Shown in pieces: positions 1 through 8,477 of a stretch of 64,000 bases of DNA. Where the stretch lies: assembly GCF_014216315.1 (NCBI RefSeq), contig NZ_CP045702.1, forward strand, positions 1,674,001 to 1,738,000. The letters run 5' to 3'. Positions within the stretch are counted from its first letter, which is position 1, and each line of letters opens with the position of its first letter. This stretch comes from Streptomyces finlayi (GTDB lineage: Bacteria > Actinomycetota > Actinomycetes > Streptomycetales > Streptomycetaceae). Made by a program: the position numbers and the translations under genes. The notes under the pieces were generated by a model. It saw only the letters and a program-made list of their open reading frames with translations. It ran no database searches and was not told where the DNA came from.

Positions 1-2
1 TC

Positions 3-245
3 GACGCGATCGCCACGGTGCGCAAGCTCGTCGGCAGCACCTACCCGAACGAGGCTCCGGCCGGGACGATCCGGGGCGACTTCTCGCACTACGGCAAGGC
101 GGCCAGCGTGGCCTCCGGCAAGGCCGTGGCGAACCTCGTGCACGCCAGCGGCAACAAGGAGGAGGCCAAGCAGGAGGTGGAGCTGTGGTTCGACAAGGAC
201 GAGCTACACGACTACCGCACGCTCGCCGAGATCTTCGCTTGCTGA
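3..245 (+). CDS. Nucleoside-diphosphate kinase-like protein, C-terminal part
   Basis: The gene enters from the left edge; only the last 80 residues are visible. They contain APAGTIRGDF followed by NLVHASGN and a closing EVELWF segment. These are the usual C-terminal landmarks of nucleoside-diphosphate kinase, with the histidine of NLVHASGN at the place of the phosphohistidine that carries phosphate between NTP and NDP. The VRKLVGST start of the visible part and the long tail after ELWF resemble the longer archaeal or phage-type enzymes more than the compact bacterial housekeeping one. It lies 73 bp upstream of the 319-4877 operon and may supply nucleotides to the same pathway. Partial at the 5' end. 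Confidence 0.75.
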   Translation, partial: DAIATVRKLVGSTYPNEAPAGTIRGDFSHYGKAASVASGKAVANLVHASGNKEEAKQEVELWFDKDELHDYRTLAEIFAC

Positions 246-318
246 GGCGGACAACGTCACTACGAGGGCGCCGAAGCGTTGAGCACCACTGGGGCACACC
301 GTTAATCGAAAGGGCACC

Positions 319-618
319 ATGACCAACCAGACACGTGTCGCGTCCGTTCAGGAACTGGAGTCGGTTTTCCAGCAGGAGCTGGCGACCGACCGATGGGCCG
401 CGGCGGAGACGGCCTACGCGCTGGCCGTCCGACACCGCGATGCCGACGACTGGGAGAAGTCCCGCGAGTGGGTGAAGCAGACCCTCCAGCTCCTCGAAGG
501 CTTCCCCGCCGAGACCGAGGAGCAGGTGGCCACGCAGCGCACCTCCGTCGGAGGCGTTGACCTGCCGAACTACCTGCACGAAGGCGTCGTGCGCAGCCGC
601 TTCGGTGACCTCGGCTGA
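319..618 (+). CDS. Hypothetical 99-aa acidic protein
   Basis: A small acidic, mostly alpha-helical protein beginning MTNQTRVASVQELES, with no signal peptide, membrane segment or recognisable catalytic motif. The AGGGCACC just before ATG is a weak ribosome site. Codon use is typical of the neighbours. It is the first gene of a rightward group (CYTH, HD, unknown, methyltransferase, kinase) and is separated from the CYTH gene by about 130 bp, so it may be co-transcribed. Function not recognised. Confidence 0.6.
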   Translation: MTNQTRVASVQELESVFQQELATDRWAAAETAYALAVRHRDADDWEKSREWVKQTLQLLEGFPAETEEQVATQRTSVGGVDLPNYLHEGVVRSRFGDLG

Positions 619-750
619 CACACACGCGCCCTGATACGGCGGTGCGGCTCGCGTCCGCACGCTGACCGCACCGCCGTCGGCCACAACTGCATACAGCCCA
701 CCAACCGGACCAGCCAGGCCCCCGCCTGAGCGGGTTCGGACAGACCACCC

Positions 751-1365
751 ATGCCCGAAGAAGGGACCAAGCCGTTGCCCATTGAGATCGAGATGCGTGC
801 CCGGTACGACAAAGAGACCCACGACCGGCTCACCGCCCGCCTGGACGGCCAAGCCACTGACCTGGGCCGCGACGACAAGCACATCTACTTCTATGTCCTG
901 CCCGACAAGCTACTCAAGGTCACGGACAACACCGCCGCCGGCACGGCCAAGATCACCCTCAAGCACAGCAAGATCGGCCAGGGCGCGGCCTTCCCGGAGA
1001 CAGAGTTCCCCATCGCCCGCGAGGACGTCCCCGCGGCTGTGGCCCTCTTCAACGCCCTCGGCTTCGAGCCACACATGCACCAGGCGGACAACCAGCGGCA
1101 CAACTACCGCTTCCGAGGCGTAGAGATCGCCGTGAAGTGGAGCGAGGCGTGGGGCCACCACGCCGAGTTCGAAGTGCTGCTGGACGACGACGCCAGCGAC
1201 ACGGCCCGCGAGGAGGCCGCAGCCCGCATCACCACCGCAGCCCAGGACCTGGGCGTGACACTGATGACCGAGCAGGAGCTGGCCGACTTCACCGCAGCAT
1301 TCGAGTCTGCCGAGCAGGCCCGCAAGGATCAACTGTCGTTCGAGGAGATCGAACCGCAGACCTGA
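751..1365 (+). CDS. CYTH-domain (triphosphate tunnel) protein
   Basis: A 204-aa protein with the pattern of the CYTH family (class IV adenylate cyclase / thiamine triphosphatase). It has an N-terminal alternating acidic strand IEIEMR at residues 11-16 (the ExExK motif with R in place of K), then basic and acidic strands KVTDN, ITLKH, ETEF, YRFRGVEIAVKW and HAEFEVLLDD. In this family the eight-stranded tunnel binds triphosphate and two metals. Members cleave triphosphates on nucleotides, thiamine or RNA ends, or make cyclic AMP, so the substrate cannot be set from sequence. The K-to-R change in the signature is notable. It sits about 40 bp before an HD-domain phosphohydrolase gene, suggesting a shared nucleotide-processing role. 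Confidence 0.8.
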   Translation: MPEEGTKPLPIEIEMRARYDKETHDRLTARLDGQATDLGRDDKHIYFYVLPDKLLKVTDNTAAGTAKITLKHSKIGQGAAFPETEFPIAREDVPAAVALFNALGFEPHMHQADNQRHNYRFRGVEIAVKWSEAWGHHAEFEVLLDDDASDTAREEAAARITTAAQDLGVTLMTEQELADFTAAFESAEQARKDQLSFEEIEPQT

Positions 1366-1405
1366 TCGGTATCCGCCGTTCCGACCCACCGAGGGGGTAG
1401 GCCCG

Positions 1406-2173
1406 ATGAGTACCACCCCGCCGGCCGACAGCTTGGTCGAGCTGGCTGCCCGCAAGCAGCTTCCGCACCACCAGTTCACCGACCACGCCACCGTGCGATG
1501 GATCGAGGCCAACCGGCCTGACTTCCCCGACACGGTGACTCCGGCGCTCCGGGCCACCTCCCAGCGGCTGGTCTACCGCTCGGCCATCCCCACCGCCTGG
1601 ATGGCGAACTCCCAGCTTGCAGACTCGCTGCACGGCGTTCGCCACGCCATGCGCACCGCCACCCTGGCCGCACTTCTCGCAGACGCCGACGATCTCACCG
1701 AGCACGACACGGCGACGCTCGTGATGGCCGCAGCCGTCCACGACTGCCGCCGAGTCCACGACAAGGACGACCGCGGGCACGGGGCACGCGCCGCGATCTG
1801 GCTGACCGGCAACGCCGACATGGTCTGGGCGCACTTCCACATGGCGCCCACCCCGCAGCGCATCGTCTCGGTCGCGACGGCCGTCCGGCTGCACGACGTG
1901 CCCTACGACGTCTTCGCCCCGGACGACCTCACCGACTATGCACGAGCCCGGCACATCACCGACCTGCTCAAGGCCGCCGACGCCCTGGACCGTTACCGCC
2001 TCCCGAAACTCTCCTGGTGGCCGGATCCCTCCCGCGTACGGGCAGCCGGGTTCGCTGCCTTGCGTCCCACGGCGTTCGAACTCGTAGTGTCCTCCGAAGC
2101 CGCTCACCTCGCGGGCATCGACAGCGCGGACGCCGTACTCAAAGCTCTGGAGCAGCGGGGGTCAATCACCTGA
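1406..2173 (+). CDS. HD-domain phosphohydrolase-like protein
   Basis: A 255-aa protein with the metal-binding pattern of HD phosphohydrolases: H80 in GVRHA, the H112-D113 pair in AAVHDCRR and a late D near 192-195 in KAADALD. Members hydrolyse phosphate esters of nucleotides or nucleic acids; the substrate here is unknown. The stop codon overlaps the next start by one base (TGATG at 2171-2175), so translation is probably coupled to the 463-aa gene downstream. The start is an ATG preceded by GAGGGGGTAGGCCCG, a reasonable ribosome site. Confidence 0.75.
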   Translation: MSTTPPADSLVELAARKQLPHHQFTDHATVRWIEANRPDFPDTVTPALRATSQRLVYRSAIPTAWMANSQLADSLHGVRHAMRTATLAALLADADDLTEHDTATLVMAAAVHDCRRVHDKDDRGHGARAAIWLTGNADMVWAHFHMAPTPQRIVSVATAVRLHDVPYDVFAPDDLTDYARARHITDLLKAADALDRYRLPKLSWWPDPSRVRAAGFAALRPTAFELVVSSEAAHLAGIDSADAVLKALEQRGSIT

Positions 2174-3564
2174 TGGACACCCACGACTCGTACCACCTGT
2201 GGGCCGATGCCCACGCCTTCTACGACACGCCGCTGTTACCCGACACCCGCGACCAGGCGGGGCCCCTCGCCGAGCAGTCTGCTCGGTGGGAGCGCCGGCT
2301 GGCTGACGAGACCCCCCACGGCGCGCTCCTGCGGACAAACGCCCTCTTCGACACCCTCAACGGGGATGGGCCGATGCACCTGCTGCACGTCACCCACGCC
2401 CTGGAAGAGATCAGCCAGAACGGCTTCCTGTACCCGTCGGGCGGGTGCCTGGTCGGGAGCATTTACTGCGCACCGCTGACTGTGCACGGCAGCGGGTTCC
2501 GGATGCACAACCTCGCCGAGTACGTCCTGAACAAGGAAGCCCCGGCGTTCGTGGCCAAGGGCGGCGAAGGCCGTACGCCGACCCCGCTGATCTTCGAGAT
2601 CACCCGGCCCCGTCGTGCGTACCGCGGCCTGGCGGGCGTGGACTACTTGCGCCTGGGCGCGATCCACCTCAGCATCTACAGCGACCTCGAATATCTGCTG
2701 TCCAACGCCGAGCGGTCCGCACTGCGCGAGACGATCGTCAGCCGCATCAAGAACAGCACCGCCTTCCTCGCCCTCGCGGCAGCCATCGTCTACGAAGGCG
2801 TGGACGTCGCCGCCCCGTCCTTCCTTGAACTGCTGGACGAGACGATCCCGCGCCTGCCGATCCTCGGATACCTGTACTTCGAGGCCCTGGCCGAGTACCT
2901 GATGCTCCACTCCACCAGTGACCACACCCAGCAGCTTGCCGAGCGCGGCGAGTTCAACAATTGGCTCTACAAAGAGATGCTGTTCGCCACGTTCCCCGAC
3001 ATGGCAGGCAGGTTCGACCTCGCCAAGTTCCGCCCTGCCCCCGGCAAGTTCGACAAGCTCCTGGCCAGCGTCGACACCACCGTGGACCCCTTGCACGCCC
3101 GCGCCTACCTACGCGACCGGATCAGCTACCTCGTCGCCGCGCGCCTCTTCACCCCCGGCCAGATACCGGAAGCCTGGCGCCACACCCGCTGGGAGTTCGA
3201 CAGCCTCGCCACCCAGATGGGACCGCTGCTCGGCCACCTCATCCACCGCGAGCTGCGGACCTTCGGCCGCTACCCCGATTTCTACTTCTACTTCGACCAG
3301 CACAAGGCGCTCCAGGCGTGGAACTACTGGAACCACATGGACATCATCGCGCCCTTCAACGGCACGATGCCCAAGGGGGAAGTCGGCATCAACCCGGCAT
3401 ACCCCGACCTGGAGTACAGCATCTACCGGGCCGTCCGGGACGAGGCCGGCCGAGTGCACCCCGTCGAGAAGTTGGACCTGACCATCGCGCCCCGGCTCGT
3501 GGACATCAAGTACACGCTGATGCGCAACAACAAATGGTCAGTCCCCGAACCCTCACCGAACTGA
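2173..3564 (+). CDS. Unrecognised 463-aa protein coupled to the HD protein
   Basis: I chose the ATG overlapping the upstream stop (TGATG) rather than longer upstream extensions that would run through the HD gene. The protein is soluble, without signal or membrane segments. An N-terminal portion reads HVTHALEEISQNGFLYPSGG followed by CLVGSIYCAPL. This H-containing helix plus glycine-turn layout is loosely like the entry to an ADP-ribosyltransferase fold, but no full motif set is visible and I do not claim it. The C-terminal part is aromatic-rich (YPDFYFYFDQ, AWNYWNHMD). It is the largest member of the operon and lies between HD hydrolase and methyltransferase genes. Function unknown. Confidence 0.7.
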   Translation: MDTHDSYHLWADAHAFYDTPLLPDTRDQAGPLAEQSARWERRLADETPHGALLRTNALFDTLNGDGPMHLLHVTHALEEISQNGFLYPSGGCLVGSIYCAPLTVHGSGFRMHNLAEYVLNKEAPAFVAKGGEGRTPTPLIFEITRPRRAYRGLAGVDYLRLGAIHLSIYSDLEYLLSNAERSALRETIVSRIKNSTAFLALAAAIVYEGVDVAAPSFLELLDETIPRLPILGYLYFEALAEYLMLHSTSDHTQQLAERGEFNNWLYKEMLFATFPDMAGRFDLAKFRPAPGKFDKLLASVDTTVDPLHARAYLRDRISYLVAARLFTPGQIPEAWRHTRWEFDSLATQMGPLLGHLIHRELRTFGRYPDFYFYFDQHKALQAWNYWNHMDIIAPFNGTMPKGEVGINPAYPDLEYSIYRAVRDEAGRVHPVEKLDLTIAPRLVDIKYTLMRNNKWSVPEPSPN

Positions 3565-3586
3565 TCCGGCCCCGCCAGGAGACGAC

Positions 3587-4327
3587 ATGACCGTGCACCC
3601 CGCCGCACCCTCGCTCGACCTCCTCCGCGAGCAGATCGCTGCCCTCCTGCAGGAACCTGCGACGGGCCACGGGCTCGCCCGCACCCTGCGGGCCACAGCC
3701 AAGGAGATCGAGATCAGCCGCTACCACCAGGCCAGCAGCAGGGCCTGGCCGAACGGCCGCATCGACACGACGCCAGATAAGGTGCAGATCGGCGGCGGCG
3801 CCCACCGGATCGACGGCTTCTTCAACATCGACGCCGTCCCGCCCGCCGACCTCCTGTGGGACATCCGTGAAGGCATCCCCCTGCACGATGCCAGCGTGCA
3901 GCTCATGTTCTCCGAGCACTTCCTGGAGCACATCGACTACCCCCGCTCCGTCAAGCACTACGCCTGCGAAGCGCACCGCGTGCTAGCCGACGGCGGACAG
4001 CTGGTCACGGGCGCACCCGACGCCGCGTTCCTCCTGAGGCATTACCCCGCCAACCCCGAGCTGGCCACCGAGATGGTGGAACGGTGGTACTCGAAGCGGG
4101 ACTGCCTCGGCGACATCAACACCTTCCTCGATCTGATCAACTACACCTTCCGCGACCAGGACGACACCCTCAACTACACGCCTCACCTGTGGGCTTACGA
4201 CGAAGAGAAGCTGATACAGCTATTCACCGAGGCCGGATTCCGGAGTGTAGAACCGTGGGACTTCGACGCCGCGATGGCTAATCCGAAGCGGCAGTGGGGC
4301 AGCGTGTACGTGGTCGCCAAGAAATAG
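3587..4327 (+). CDS. SAM-dependent methyltransferase (class I)
   Basis: A 246-aa protein with a class I methyltransferase core: QIGGGAHRIDGFFNID (motif I-like, here starting a strand before DAVP), LLWDIREGIPL, then SVQLMFSEHFLEHI, and an HRVLADGGQLVTGAPD segment typical of motif III. The pattern matches the 'predicted SAM-dependent methyltransferase' group whose first motif reads GxGxxxxxGFxNID. Substrate unknown; in this operon a nucleotide or RNA substrate is an inference from neighbours. It starts 22 bp after the previous stop, with an AGGAGACGAC ribosome site. Confidence 0.8.
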   Translation: MTVHPAAPSLDLLREQIAALLQEPATGHGLARTLRATAKEIEISRYHQASSRAWPNGRIDTTPDKVQIGGGAHRIDGFFNIDAVPPADLLWDIREGIPLHDASVQLMFSEHFLEHIDYPRSVKHYACEAHRVLADGGQLVTGAPDAAFLLRHYPANPELATEMVERWYSKRDCLGDINTFLDLINYTFRDQDDTLNYTPHLWAYDEEKLIQLFTEAGFRSVEPWDFDAAMANPKRQWGSVYVVAKK

Positions 4328-4361
4328 CCCCAGCACGAGCAGCACCAGGGAGCACAACATC

Positions 4362-4877
4362 GTGAGCGCGCCGACCGCCGTCCTGCTCATCGGGATCACC
4401 GGCTCCGGCAAGACGAGCCTCGCCCAGGCCCTGGCCGTCCGCGGCCTGGTTCGACTCAGCGTGGACGAGGAGGTCCACCGCCTCCACGGCCGCTACGGCG
4501 TCGACTACCCCGAAAACACCTACTTCGAGCGCGAGGCCCCCGCCGTGGAAACCGTACGCACGCAGCTCGCGGAGCACCTGCGCGCCGGCCACCCCGTCGT
4601 CCTCGACCACGGCTTGTGGCTGCGTTCCGATCGTGACGAGTGGAAGAAGACGGTCCGGGCCGCCGGCGGACGTCCGCTCCTGGTCTACCTTCCTGCGTCC
4701 AAAGAGGAACTTCTGCGCCGGCTCGCCGCACGCAATGAACGCCAGGACGCCAATGCTTTGATCGTGTCGCCCCAGGCTCTCAATGACTTCTTCGCTCGGT
4801 TCGAACCGCCCGATGACGACGAAGATGCGGTGACATACAACGGTGATACAGAGATCATCCGCGCCATGGCCCGGTGA
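4362..4877 (+). CDS. P-loop kinase-like ATPase
   Basis: A 171-aa protein with a Walker A loop GITGSGKT at residues 11-18. A strand ending in DHG (VVLDHGLWLRSD) sits in the Walker B position, and an arginine-rich lid helix (LLRRLAARNER) follows. This is the layout of small predicted kinases of the zeta-toxin / polynucleotide-kinase-like group, which phosphorylate small molecules, nucleotides or RNA ends. The start is GTG with the P-loop close behind, as usual. It is the last gene of the 319-4877 group, 34 bp after the methyltransferase. Substrate not determinable. Confidence 0.75.
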   Translation: MSAPTAVLLIGITGSGKTSLAQALAVRGLVRLSVDEEVHRLHGRYGVDYPENTYFEREAPAVETVRTQLAEHLRAGHPVVLDHGLWLRSDRDEWKKTVRAAGGRPLLVYLPASKEELLRRLAARNERQDANALIVSPQALNDFFARFEPPDDDEDAVTYNGDTEIIRAMAR

Positions 4878-4955
4878 CGTACACACCTGAGATCCAGGAC
4901 CGCGCCCTACCCGCTGCACTCGGCTCGTTGGGTGCGCTCCCGCGCAACCTGGGGT

Positions 4956-5375
4956 TCAACGCTCTTGCGGACGTGCGACGTTCGGGTCCTCCGCAGCTGG
5001 CAGCCGCGCGTCCCTGGGGAGAACAACGACCTCGGCTCCGCTAAACAGTCGCCAGCTAAGAGGGGCTCCAGCGGCCTTCCGCGCGCGCCGGTACGTGAGG
5101 GCCCAGCCCATGCCCCGCTCGACCTTGCCGTCCGGTCCCATCCGGGTACGCCACCATAGCCAGCCTATCCAGGACTCCCGCTCCTTAAGGAGCGGCGCCG
5201 CGAAGGCATAGGCAGTGGTCGTCATCTGCGCCAACGCTCCAGCGAGTTGCTGCATTTCGCCCAGCGATACCAGGTCCTGCCTGATCGAGACCCGGGCCGC
5301 CCGTACGGCTCCGCGTACGACGGCCGCGATGAACATGGCGACGAAAACCCCGAGCAGGGCCCAGACCACGATCAT
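4956..5375 (-). CDS. Small membrane-anchored hypothetical protein
   Basis: A 139-aa protein with one clear N-terminal membrane helix (IVVWALLGVFVAMFIAAVV) followed by a basic RxxxRAARVSIRQD stretch and a soluble C-terminal part. The tryptophan-rich IGWLWWRTRMG segment is distinctive. The start codon overlaps the stop of the upstream deoxyribosyltransferase-like gene by 4 bp (ATGA at 5372-5375), so it is translationally coupled. It is the last gene of a three-gene leftward unit. Function unknown. Confidence 0.6.
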   Translation of the reverse strand: MIVVWALLGVFVAMFIAAVVRGAVRAARVSIRQDLVSLGEMQQLAGALAQMTTTAYAFAAPLLKERESWIGWLWWRTRMGPDGKVERGMGWALTYRRARKAAGAPLSWRLFSGAEVVVLPRDARLPAAEDPNVARPQER

Positions 5376-5830
5376 CGTGAGGCCCCTATGGCTGCGCGGC
5401 TCGCTTCGATCGTGTCCGCCAGCGTGGTGTGGACTTGAAGCGCCGGGCGAGCGAGTGCGAGCTGCGTCACCACATTCGTGCGGCGTACATAGCCAGGATC
5501 CGTCCCGACGACGAGAGCGCCGCCCTCACCGACGAGCACCCCCAGTTCGTACAGAGCGATCGGCTGGTGGCTGGTGGGCGACTCCGGAAACCAGAACACG
5601 ACAAGATGGGCTCGGCGCAAATGCCGGTACTCCCAACCGACTTGGGCCGCTTCCGCGTCCGGGTCGTGCAGCGGGAAGTTACTGCGCCGCGGGTTGAGCA
5701 GCGTGACATCGAGGTCATCGAGCGCGGCTGTCACGGTCTTCTGCCAGTCGGGGCAGTCAGAGATGCCCCCGGCGAGAAACAGGCAGGAGCCGGCACCGGT
5801 GAACTCCTCGGGGGCTTCGACGTAACGCAT
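5372..5830 (-). CDS. Nucleoside 2-deoxyribosyltransferase-like protein
   Basis: A 152-aa protein beginning MRYVEAPEEF. The FLAGGISDCPDWQ strand-turn is the conserved entry of the nucleoside 2-deoxyribosyltransferase-like fold. It is followed by LLNPRRSNFPLHDPD, a WEYRHLRRAHLVVFWFPE strand that carries the usual substrate-facing residues, and an ALYELG helix with the glutamate expected for catalysis. These proteins break or exchange N-glycosidic bonds of nucleosides or nucleotides. The start overlaps the stop of the upstream gene (TGATG) and the stop overlaps the next start by 4 bp, giving a tight three-gene operon. Confidence 0.8.
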   Translation of the reverse strand: MRYVEAPEEFTGAGSCLFLAGGISDCPDWQKTVTAALDDLDVTLLNPRRSNFPLHDPDAEAAQVGWEYRHLRRAHLVVFWFPESPTSHQPIALYELGVLVGEGGALVVGTDPGYVRRTNVVTQLALARPALQVHTTLADTIEASRAAIGASR

Positions 5831-6345
5831 CAAGCCACTCCCCGCCCGGCGGTGACGTCGTAGCCGTAGAACTCCACGAGGGCGGGGTACAGCCGGCGCA
5901 GCGCTTGCTCGGCACGCTCGGTAGCGGCCTTGGCCTCTTCGGCTCGGGACCATGTCCGCATGGCCGTGCCATTGATGTAACGCATGTCGGTGTTGCGGGA
6001 TAGTTCCGTGGGCACAGGAGAGTGCTTGTCGCAGTGCCGGATCCAGGCTGGGCGCATCTCCGCGAGCACCCTCACCTCTCGCGCTGCCTCTATCAGCGGG
6101 GCGACGAACGGCGCGTTCGGATCGACAAGGCCATGTCCCAGCGCATCAAGGGAGTTGATGATCGGGCCGCTGTCGACCAAGACCTCCGCGACGTGGAACA
6201 AGGAGTCCGGATCGCTCGCATCGACCTGCCGGAGGAACGGCGTGCGAGTGGCGACGTCCCACAGCGCAGACCACGCCAGCGCCCGCTCGCTGAACCGCTC
6301 CTCCTTCGTGGCCTGTCGCGCCTTCATACCGAACCAATCAGGCAT
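5830..6345 (-). CDS. Hypothetical protein, first gene of the 6345-4956 operon
   Basis: A 171-aa soluble protein starting MPDWFGMKARQATKEERFSERA. I chose this start because AAGGAGGGGG lies directly before it; a longer reading frame begins upstream but has no such site. It contains 'LFHVAEVLVDSGPIINSL' and a C-terminal alpha-helical alanine-rich region. No motif is recognised. It is coupled to the nucleoside deoxyribosyltransferase-like gene by a one-base overlap, so it may contribute to the same nucleotide-related function. Confidence 0.6.
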   Translation of the reverse strand: MPDWFGMKARQATKEERFSERALAWSALWDVATRTPFLRQVDASDPDSLFHVAEVLVDSGPIINSLDALGHGLVDPNAPFVAPLIEAAREVRVLAEMRPAWIRHCDKHSPVPTELSRNTDMRYINGTAMRTWSRAEEAKAATERAEQALRRLYPALVEFYGYDVTAGRGVA

Positions 6346-6664
6346 GCGTCCCCCTCCTTCATCCTGCTCCGAAGAACACGGCGCCCCGAGGCGGATGTCA
6401 GGCTTACGGCAGCCGTGCCTGGCCTCGGTGGCTCCTTGCGTGTTGGCCACTTGACGGCACGCTACCCGGCTCGCGCCGCCGCTTCACCCCGACGCCGGGC
6501 CGACAGGGTTGGTACGCACGTACAGCACGGCAACAGGTCGGCCGGCCCGGGGTAGCGGTGCCGAACCAGCCGGGTTCGGCAGAACGAAGGCGCAGGCAAG
6601 ACCATCTCTGGTGAAATGGGCCTGCCCCATCCTGACAACCCGGATCCGGTGGGTGCGCGACACA

Positions 6665-7681
6665 GTGAGCGAGGTGCGGGTTCAAGTGGTGCGACACGGA
6701 CTCACCAACGAACAGGGCCTTACCGGCGCAGGTCGGGTCACTCTTGAAGTCCCAGGAGAAATCCGTGTACATGACCGGGATGTGACCGGCAGGGAGGAAT
6801 TCACGACCACCCTCGCCTGTCCCGAGTGTCATGCGACCACTGGGCTGACGCTGGTCGCACGCGATGACTTGGCCTTCCTCGTCTGCCCCAACGGGCGCGC
6901 ATTCCGCGCTGCGCTGCTCGACGCAGGCATGGTGCGCAAGCTCTTCCTGCTGCACCACGGCCCGAACGGCCCTCTGGATCTCGATCCCCTGGGCGTTGGA
7001 CGGTTGGGCGTATTCGCCCCGCTTCCGCTCGACGAGGACCGCAGTATCGCCGAGAACTTCGAGGACACCGCCGACGAGGCCACGGAGCAGGTCGCCTGGT
7101 CGATCGGGCACACAGTGCGCGCGCTGGCGCCGTTCGATGAGGCGATGGCCTGGTCTCGCCATCTGCTGATTCGGGCGCTGATGCATGAAGGCTGGCTCTT
7201 CGAGACCGTGTTCAGTCCACGCAACGAGCCTGCCCTCGACGCCCACATGATCAGCGTGGCCCTGGGGCTGGCCTTGCACGAGATCGCCTGGCGCAACAGG
7301 GTCCAAGCCTTCGACAGGGTGTGCTTGCCGGACGTCCTGGACTTGCTCGGGCGGGGAGAGAACCCGACGCAGAGCGTCAACGAGAGGGGGCTGTTGCAGT
7401 CCCTTCGCCCGGCCGGCGCCAGAACCCGGGGCGGCCGACTGCGGCTGACCGATGTCGCACGGCTGGAGAACTGCACCGCCGAGGAGTGGAATCGCTGGTG
7501 TACCGGCGCGTTCCACGTGGTCTCCTTCCACATCCGGCAACAGCACAAATCGCTCTCGCACGACGTCTTCCAGACCCGCGGGACCCCATTTCACTTGATC
7601 GATTTCGGTCGCGATCACAAGGACTCCGGACGCCTCGATCCGTTCTGGTACGCCACGGAGAAGCCGAATCACAGCTCCTGA
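6665..7681 (+). CDS. Hypothetical protein with an N-terminal CxxC pair
   Basis: A 338-aa protein read from the GTG at 6665; earlier starts are possible but their extra sequence looks non-coding. Near residue 45 it has ACPECHATTG and then VCPNG, a possible single metal-binding ribbon. The rest is soluble and mostly helical (ALAPFDEAMAWSRHLLIRAL, ISVALGLALHEIAWRNRV). No catalytic motif is recognised. It stands alone, divergent from the 6345-4956 operon with about 320 bp between them. Confidence 0.55.
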   Translation: MSEVRVQVVRHGLTNEQGLTGAGRVTLEVPGEIRVHDRDVTGREEFTTTLACPECHATTGLTLVARDDLAFLVCPNGRAFRAALLDAGMVRKLFLLHHGPNGPLDLDPLGVGRLGVFAPLPLDEDRSIAENFEDTADEATEQVAWSIGHTVRALAPFDEAMAWSRHLLIRALMHEGWLFETVFSPRNEPALDAHMISVALGLALHEIAWRNRVQAFDRVCLPDVLDLLGRGENPTQSVNERGLLQSLRPAGARTRGGRLRLTDVARLENCTAEEWNRWCTGAFHVVSFHIRQQHKSLSHDVFQTRGTPFHLIDFGRDHKDSGRLDPFWYATEKPNHSS

Positions 7682-7753
7682 GCCCAGCACGGCCGCCACT
7701 TCGCCGAACCGTGCCGCGCGAGCGGCTACCGCAGCGGTGCGGAGCCAGAGAGC

Positions 7754-7984
7754 TCAGCGACCCAAGAGGATCTCCGCTACCGGCTCCCACGTCATCCGCC
7801 ACCCGTCGAGGCCCTCGTCGAAAGTCCACGCCACGTCGAGGAGGTGTACGCGGTCGACGAGGAGCGAGGCGCGGCGTGGGACCACCTTGTTGCGCAACTC
7901 GCTGTTGAGCGGATCAGACGAGGCCGTGCCGTGTAACGGCAGCGTCAGATATTGGAACTCTCGGAATGCTTGGAGCTTTGCCAT
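7754..7984 (-). CDS. Small hypothetical protein beside the transposon end
   Basis: A 76-aa reading frame (MAKLQAFREFQYLTLPLHGT) with reasonable codon bias but no recognised domain. Its start is only 18 bp from the 9-bp target duplication of the transposon at 8011, so its original promoter may have been displaced by that insertion. It could be the remnant of a longer gene or a chance frame. Low confidence. Confidence 0.35.
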   Translation of the reverse strand: MAKLQAFREFQYLTLPLHGTASSDPLNSELRNKVVPRRASLLVDRVHLLDVAWTFDEGLDGWRMTWEPVAEILLGR

Positions 7985-8001
7985 GGTTCGTCCATTCCGC
8001 T

Positions 8002-8010
8002 ATTCGCGCT
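8002..8010. repeat. 9-bp target-site duplication, left copy
   Basis: ATTCGCGCT directly abuts the left 34-bp inverted repeat. The identical 9 bp, in the same orientation, directly follows the right inverted repeat at 10167-10175. This is the expected footprint of transposition. Confidence 0.85.
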
Positions 8011-8044
8011 GGGTGCGGATCCTCTGAAGTGATGGTCGGGATCA
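8011..8044. repeat. Left 34-bp terminal inverted repeat
   Basis: Perfect reverse complement of 10133-10166. It begins GGGTGCGGATCCTCTGAAGT and ends with GGGATCA. Confidence 0.85.
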
Positions 8045-8132
8045 AGCAGTGAGGTTGTAGGGGCCTCCCCCCTGAGTGGTGGACACGCTGATACTGGATC
8101 TGCTTGATCCGGAGGAAGCGAGAAGACGGCCG

Positions 8133-8477
8133 ATGGCGATGAAGGACTATTCGGACGAGTTCAAGGCCGATGCGGTGGCCCTGTACGAGTCCACACCTGG
8201 GGCGATCTACAAGAGCATCGCCGCTGACCTGGGCATCAACCGGGCGACGCTGCGCGAGTGGGTGCTGCGGGACCGCGAACGCCGTGGCGTCACCGCCGCG
8301 GGGGCGAAGCCGGCCGCCGGCCGCCTTGCGGCGGTGTCGCCCGCTGATCCGGACGAGCGGGTCCGGCGGCTGGAGGCCCGGGTGGCGGAACTCGAGGCCA
8401 GCGAGCGCAAGCTCGCCACCGAGCGGGACATCCTCCGCAAGGCGGCCAAGTATTTCGCCGGAGAGACGAACTGGTGA
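8133..8477 (+). CDS. IS3-family transposase OrfA
   Basis: A 114-aa protein. Its N-terminal helix-turn-helix (MKDYSDEFKADAVALY, then SIAADLGINRATLREWV) binds the element ends, and its leucine-zipper-like C-terminal helix (RRLEARVAELEASERKL, ILRKAAKYF) is the usual OrfA dimerisation region. It overlaps OrfB by 4 bp (GTGA at 8474-8477). The full-length transposase in this family is normally an OrfA-OrfB fusion made by frameshifting; here re-initiation at the overlapping GTG is also possible. Confidence 0.9.
   Translation: MAMKDYSDEFKADAVALYESTPGAIYKSIAADLGINRATLREWVLRDRERRGVTAAGAKPAAGRLAAVSPADPDERVRRLEARVAELEASERKLATERDILRKAAKYFAGETNW

Noticed and set aside
2236..3096. A minus-strand frame opposite the 463-aa gene
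   Set aside because: Shadow of a well-biased plus-strand gene; no start signal or motif.
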